Origin: a virus
Virus record (IMG/VR): IMGVR_UViG_3300031656_000035
Coordinates: 1-24,820 of that record
Length of the DNA: 24,820 nt
Direction: 5' to 3' (one strand)
The position numbers and the translations under genes were made by a program. The notes beneath the pieces are model-generated. The model saw nothing but the letters and a program-made list of their open reading frames with translations. It had not been told where the DNA came from and made no database searches. Shown here piece after piece: positions 21,928 through 24,820 of the stretch; the stretch's first letter is position 1; each line of letters starts with the position of its first letter.

Positions 21928-24138
21928 TTATAATATATTTTTCCTAATATAGTTCATATTTACAACTTTTGAACCTTCAATTACAAATGTAGTTGAAGTT
22001 TTACTATTAGTTCTAAATGTTACCATATTGTACATAGGTGATTGTGTTTTTTTATTCAAATGACTTAACATAAGAGTTGAAACCGCCATATACCCATCAG
22101 CTTGTGCTGCTGAGTTAACTATAAGTACATTTTCAGGCATATCACTAAATGCTGATATACGTTCTTCTACGAATTCCTTTCCTGTTTTTAAGAATGTCCA
22201 CGCAGTACCACCACCATTTGGCTTTAACCCATATACTTTTACTAATGGTAATGATGTTCGTCCGAAGTACATTTCCTTTTCTAATGTCAGCATATCTTTA
22301 AATAATTGGTCCACTTCCTTTTGTTGACCACTAGCACCCGATAATATCCTCTCAATAGAATCGTATGCTTTGGCGTTTGCCATTAACTTTCTAACTATAT
22401 CAGCTGATGGTTTGGATGCCTTTGGGATTACGGTGTTACCTACTGATTTTAACCCAGGCTTTTTCGTTTTCTTTAATACTAATAGAAATTTATTTGAGGT
22501 GTATGTGTATAGTTTACCAAATGCATCTGCGTCTTGTGCAATTGCTTCAACTTTATCTTCTATTGAGATTTTTCCCTTTTTTTCTAATATCAAGGATTCA
22601 TCTAAATACTTCTTATCTACTGATAGATTCATTATGAAATCATCGGTTTTCTTTTCAGATTTCTTTTTAGCTGATTGTAGTGCTTTTAAATTAGCTTTAA
22701 AGAATGAACCAAACATAGTACTCATTTGAGAAATCTTATCAATGATAGCCTTTCCTACACTTTTTACAAACTTCAATCCCTTATCAAATAAATCTTTTAA
22801 TCCTTCATCTAACTGAACACCTTCATGTATAAACATATTAGCTAAATCATCATTTGACATCATTCCGAACTTTTTAGCGAAATCACTTGTGATTTTTCCT
22901 AATTGAGCCTCACCTTCTGCCTGTTTTAATGATATTTGGAAAAACTTCTCACCTGATGTTAATGTACATAACCCATTACTATCGTATGAGATTTTTTCGG
23001 TTTTTAAATTCTCTATGAAACTAGCAACACTACCCTTTACAATGACACAATCAGCAGTATTCTTTTTACTACCTTCGGCTTTCGTATGTGGGTTTTTACT
23101 TTCGGCTGTATAATAATCTTCGATTCTTCCGTGAATAATACTCCAACCCTTTGTTCCTTTAATCTTACAGAATCTATCCATTCCGGCCGCAATTGCACAT
23201 ACTTGAATAATATTTACAATAGAGGCTTTACTCAACATAGATACTATATCATTACTGGCCCAATCCTGTCCCGTCAACGTTGATGTTACTGTATTTTTAA
23301 AGGTAGTAACTAATTTTGGAAGTGTTTCATCGGTTGCGTTATTGAAATCACTAAGGAATTTCTCTGCATTAATATAAACACCTAACAGAGCGGCAGTTTC
23401 CTTATCACCTGTATCTAATTTAAATGAGGTATTATCCTTATAATGTTTGAACATATTACCAACTGATGTACCTTTACCTTTTATATGGTAAACTTTTCCG
23501 TTAGCCCCTTTTAGATAAACCTCAATTCCAGTATCATCACCGACTTGGATTGCATCAGCAGTTGGTTTAACTTTCGTAGCCGGCATTGTCATCATCGGTG
23601 CACCATCTTCAATTCTTGCGGCAAATGATTTTTGACCACTTGAACTCCACATCACTTTGTGTCCTAATCCATAATCATCGGAATAAACACTAGCCTCACT
23701 TAATATAGCCCCTAATTCAATTAATATATTTTCTTTTAACTTATCTTTTTCATAATCAGTAAGTCCATTAAGTTTAATATCTTTAACTGCATCATCCTTA
23801 TCATCAATTTCTTCATCAGGCTCTTCACCTTCGATTTCTTCAACTTCTTCATCTTCTGTAATTTCTTCATCATCAGACCAACTAGCTATTTGTGCTGAAA
23901 CTGATGTTTGTGTTTTATTTACCTTAGTACCAGAATCAATATTACCTTTAGGTATAAAATTTGTAGGTGAGTTTGTAACACTCTCTACTATATAATCTAT
24001 AAAGTCATCATCCAATTCTAAATCTTCCCTTAAAATTGTTTTAAGTGCTTTAATGGATGCTTCACTTTTTGGGTCTTTTAAAGCAACTCCTGCTTCAACC
24101 CACCATAACGTCATAATCTCTTTAAGAAAATTCTTCAT
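21928..24138 (-). CDS. Large phage protein of unknown function
   Basis: 736 residues, no confident family. Regions seen: a short helical N-terminus (1-60), an extremely acidic segment (88-119, almost all D/E with few other residues), a beta-rich part with YLKGANGKVYHIKGKG (208-223), a central region with NTADCVIVKG (360-369) and FFQISLKQAEGEAQLGKI (399-416), then a lysine-rich amphipathic helical stretch (440-495) and a C-terminal domain ending NMNYIRKNIL. The D...SLK pattern resembles the D-x(n)-(E/Q)xK core of PD-(D/E)xK nucleases, but that is only suggestive. The start is two bases after the end of the polymerase gene. It could be a nuclease, a virion-associated protein or a DNA-packaging accessory. 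Confidence 0.7.
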   Translation of the reverse strand: MKNFLKEIMTLWWVEAGVALKDPKSEASIKALKTILREDLELDDDFIDYIVESVTNSPTNFIPKGNIDSGTKVNKTQTSVSAQIASWSDDEEITEDEEVEEIEGEEPDEEIDDKDDAVKDIKLNGLTDYEKDKLKENILIELGAILSEASVYSDDYGLGHKVMWSSSGQKSFAARIEDGAPMMTMPATKVKPTADAIQVGDDTGIEVYLKGANGKVYHIKGKGTSVGNMFKHYKDNTSFKLDTGDKETAALLGVYINAEKFLSDFNNATDETLPKLVTTFKNTVTSTLTGQDWASNDIVSMLSKASIVNIIQVCAIAAGMDRFCKIKGTKGWSIIHGRIEDYYTAESKNPHTKAEGSKKNTADCVIVKGSVASFIENLKTEKISYDSNGLCTLTSGEKFFQISLKQAEGEAQLGKITSDFAKKFGMMSNDDLANMFIHEGVQLDEGLKDLFDKGLKFVKSVGKAIIDKISQMSTMFGSFFKANLKALQSAKKKSEKKTDDFIMNLSVDKKYLDESLILEKKGKISIEDKVEAIAQDADAFGKLYTYTSNKFLLVLKKTKKPGLKSVGNTVIPKASKPSADIVRKLMANAKAYDSIERILSGASGQQKEVDQLFKDMLTLEKEMYFGRTSLPLVKVYGLKPNGGGTAWTFLKTGKEFVEERISAFSDMPENVLIVNSAAQADGYMAVSTLMLSHLNKKTQSPMYNMVTFRTNSKTSTTFVIEGSKVVNMNYIRKNIL

Positions 24139-24139
24139 A

Positions 24140-24820
24140 TTATTTACCTGTTTCTTTTATATTAATCGACTTCATTTCTGAGTAACGATTACCCTTCTCT
24201 AATTTGGTAGGGAATCCATTTACTTCTATAAGTATCTTTAAATCTTTAATTAACTCAATTTCCGAAGGATGCATATCCAATAAATATGAATCATAAGTGT
24301 ATAACACCATTTTTGACTTCATATCTTTCATCTTATCCATTAATTTAGAAAGTATAACCATATTTAACTCTGTTTCGGTTGACTGTAATACATAATTAAA
24401 CAGTTTATTAGCGTTCATCTCATTTAGGTTACTTCTAACGAGCTTTCTCCCCATTGGAGTTCTAATATACCCATTACGTGTGAACTCAACCCACATCTTA
24501 TCTATCTTATGTGAAACCTTCTTAAATAACGGAATATGTAAGTACTCATCTTGTACACCACCATATAATTGTCGGAACGTTATCGGTTTTGATTCACTAT
24601 AGGAAACTCCATACATATCGGCTAATGCTTGGTGACCGGAAATATCTAATGGAATTGGCTCATCCACCATTTTACCAATGATACGAGGATGATAGGCATC
24701 ATAATCAAATTGTATTAATGTACCCCCATCAAATCTACTCACAAATCTATCTCTACTACCATTCTCTTTATTAAGTGCAGCATAGTTGATACCCCCAAAG
24801 TTGTTTGAAGGTCTTGATGT
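24140..24820 (-). CDS. Family A DNA polymerase, C-terminal part (5' end outside window)
   Basis: 226 residues are visible and the frame stays open to the right edge. A GTG at 24742 is internal, since the coding pattern continues before it with TSRPSNNFGGINYAALN. Motifs of the PolI palm and fingers are in order: TSRPSN (like TGRLSS), FDYDAYHPRIIG (motif A, catalytic D39 of the fragment), SKPITFRQLYGG (motif B), GYIRTPMGRK (the GYVETLLGR block), NYVLQSTETELN and LYTYDSYLLD (motif C, with D176; HDE has become YDS). The motif set is complete but divergent. It would be a second polymerase beside the family B gp43 at 6445-8961. Whether exonuclease domains precede it cannot be seen. Confidence 0.85.
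   Translation of the reverse strand, partial: TSRPSNNFGGINYAALNKENGSRDRFVSRFDGGTLIQFDYDAYHPRIIGKMVDEPIPLDISGHQALADMYGVSYSESKPITFRQLYGGVQDEYLHIPLFKKVSHKIDKMWVEFTRNGYIRTPMGRKLVRSNLNEMNANKLFNYVLQSTETELNMVILSKLMDKMKDMKSKMVLYTYDSYLLDMHPSEIELIKDLKILIEVNGFPTKLEKGNRYSEMKSINIKETGK

Overview
The window looks like part of a lytic tailed-phage genome with a T4-type replication module, infecting a member of the Bacteroidota (probably a flavobacterium). The DNA is AT-rich and every supported gene is on the minus strand, so transcription runs from high to low coordinates. The host inference rests on three things: the -7 promoter elements read TATATTTG or TATATTTA (the Bacteroidota TAnnTTTG type); leaders are A-rich and mostly lack a Shine-Dalgarno sequence; and there is a small Hc1-like histone of a kind common in Bacteroidota. 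No virion structural genes, integrase, tRNA or CRISPR array was seen.

Layout in transcription order (right to left). 24820-21524: the C-terminal part of a family A DNA polymerase cut by the window edge, a 736-residue protein of unknown function and a 129-residue conserved phage protein. 21426-17568: a 210-residue unknown protein; a 276-bp regulatory block with three near-identical promoters and two covarying hairpins; then gp32-like ssDNA-binding protein, UvsX/RecA recombinase and RNase H/FEN exonuclease. 17529-12668: gp41-like helicase, then a nucleotide-supply operon (NrdB, MazG-like pyrophosphohydrolase, NrdA, a three-hairpin spacer, thioredoxin). 12609-8976: a small HTH protein, a Mom-like GNAT-fold protein (candidate adenine modifier), a ParB-like protein with a possible GIY-YIG N-terminus, and a GT-B glycosyltransferase. 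8961-3349: family B DNA polymerase (gp43), sliding clamp (gp45), a DUF4338/DruA-family protein and clamp-loader ATPase (gp44). 3272-1: Hc1-like histone, small zinc-ribbon protein, candidate clamp-loader small subunit (gp62), an 89-residue unknown, a DUF1599/Nmad1-like protein, an exported DNA/RNA non-specific nuclease, a P-loop polynucleotide kinase-like protein and a partial T4 Rnl1-like RNA ligase.

How it works together: polymerase, clamp, clamp loader, helicase, SSB, recombinase and RNase H form a near-complete T4-style replisome. NrdA/NrdB/thioredoxin/MazG supply and clean up deoxynucleotides. The Mom-like, glycosyltransferase and Nmad1-like genes point to possible DNA modification, and the kinase and ligase to RNA repair.

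The strongest non-coding signal is a phage-wide promoter: at eleven sites a hexamer of the form yTwGGw (CTTGTT at one site) lies exactly 18 bp upstream of TATATTTr (TATCTTTA at one site). Several copies sit inside inverted repeats or overlap terminators of the preceding gene. No stretch over 300 bp lacks a gene; the longest gene-free interval (20518-20793) is the gp32 promoter/hairpin array.
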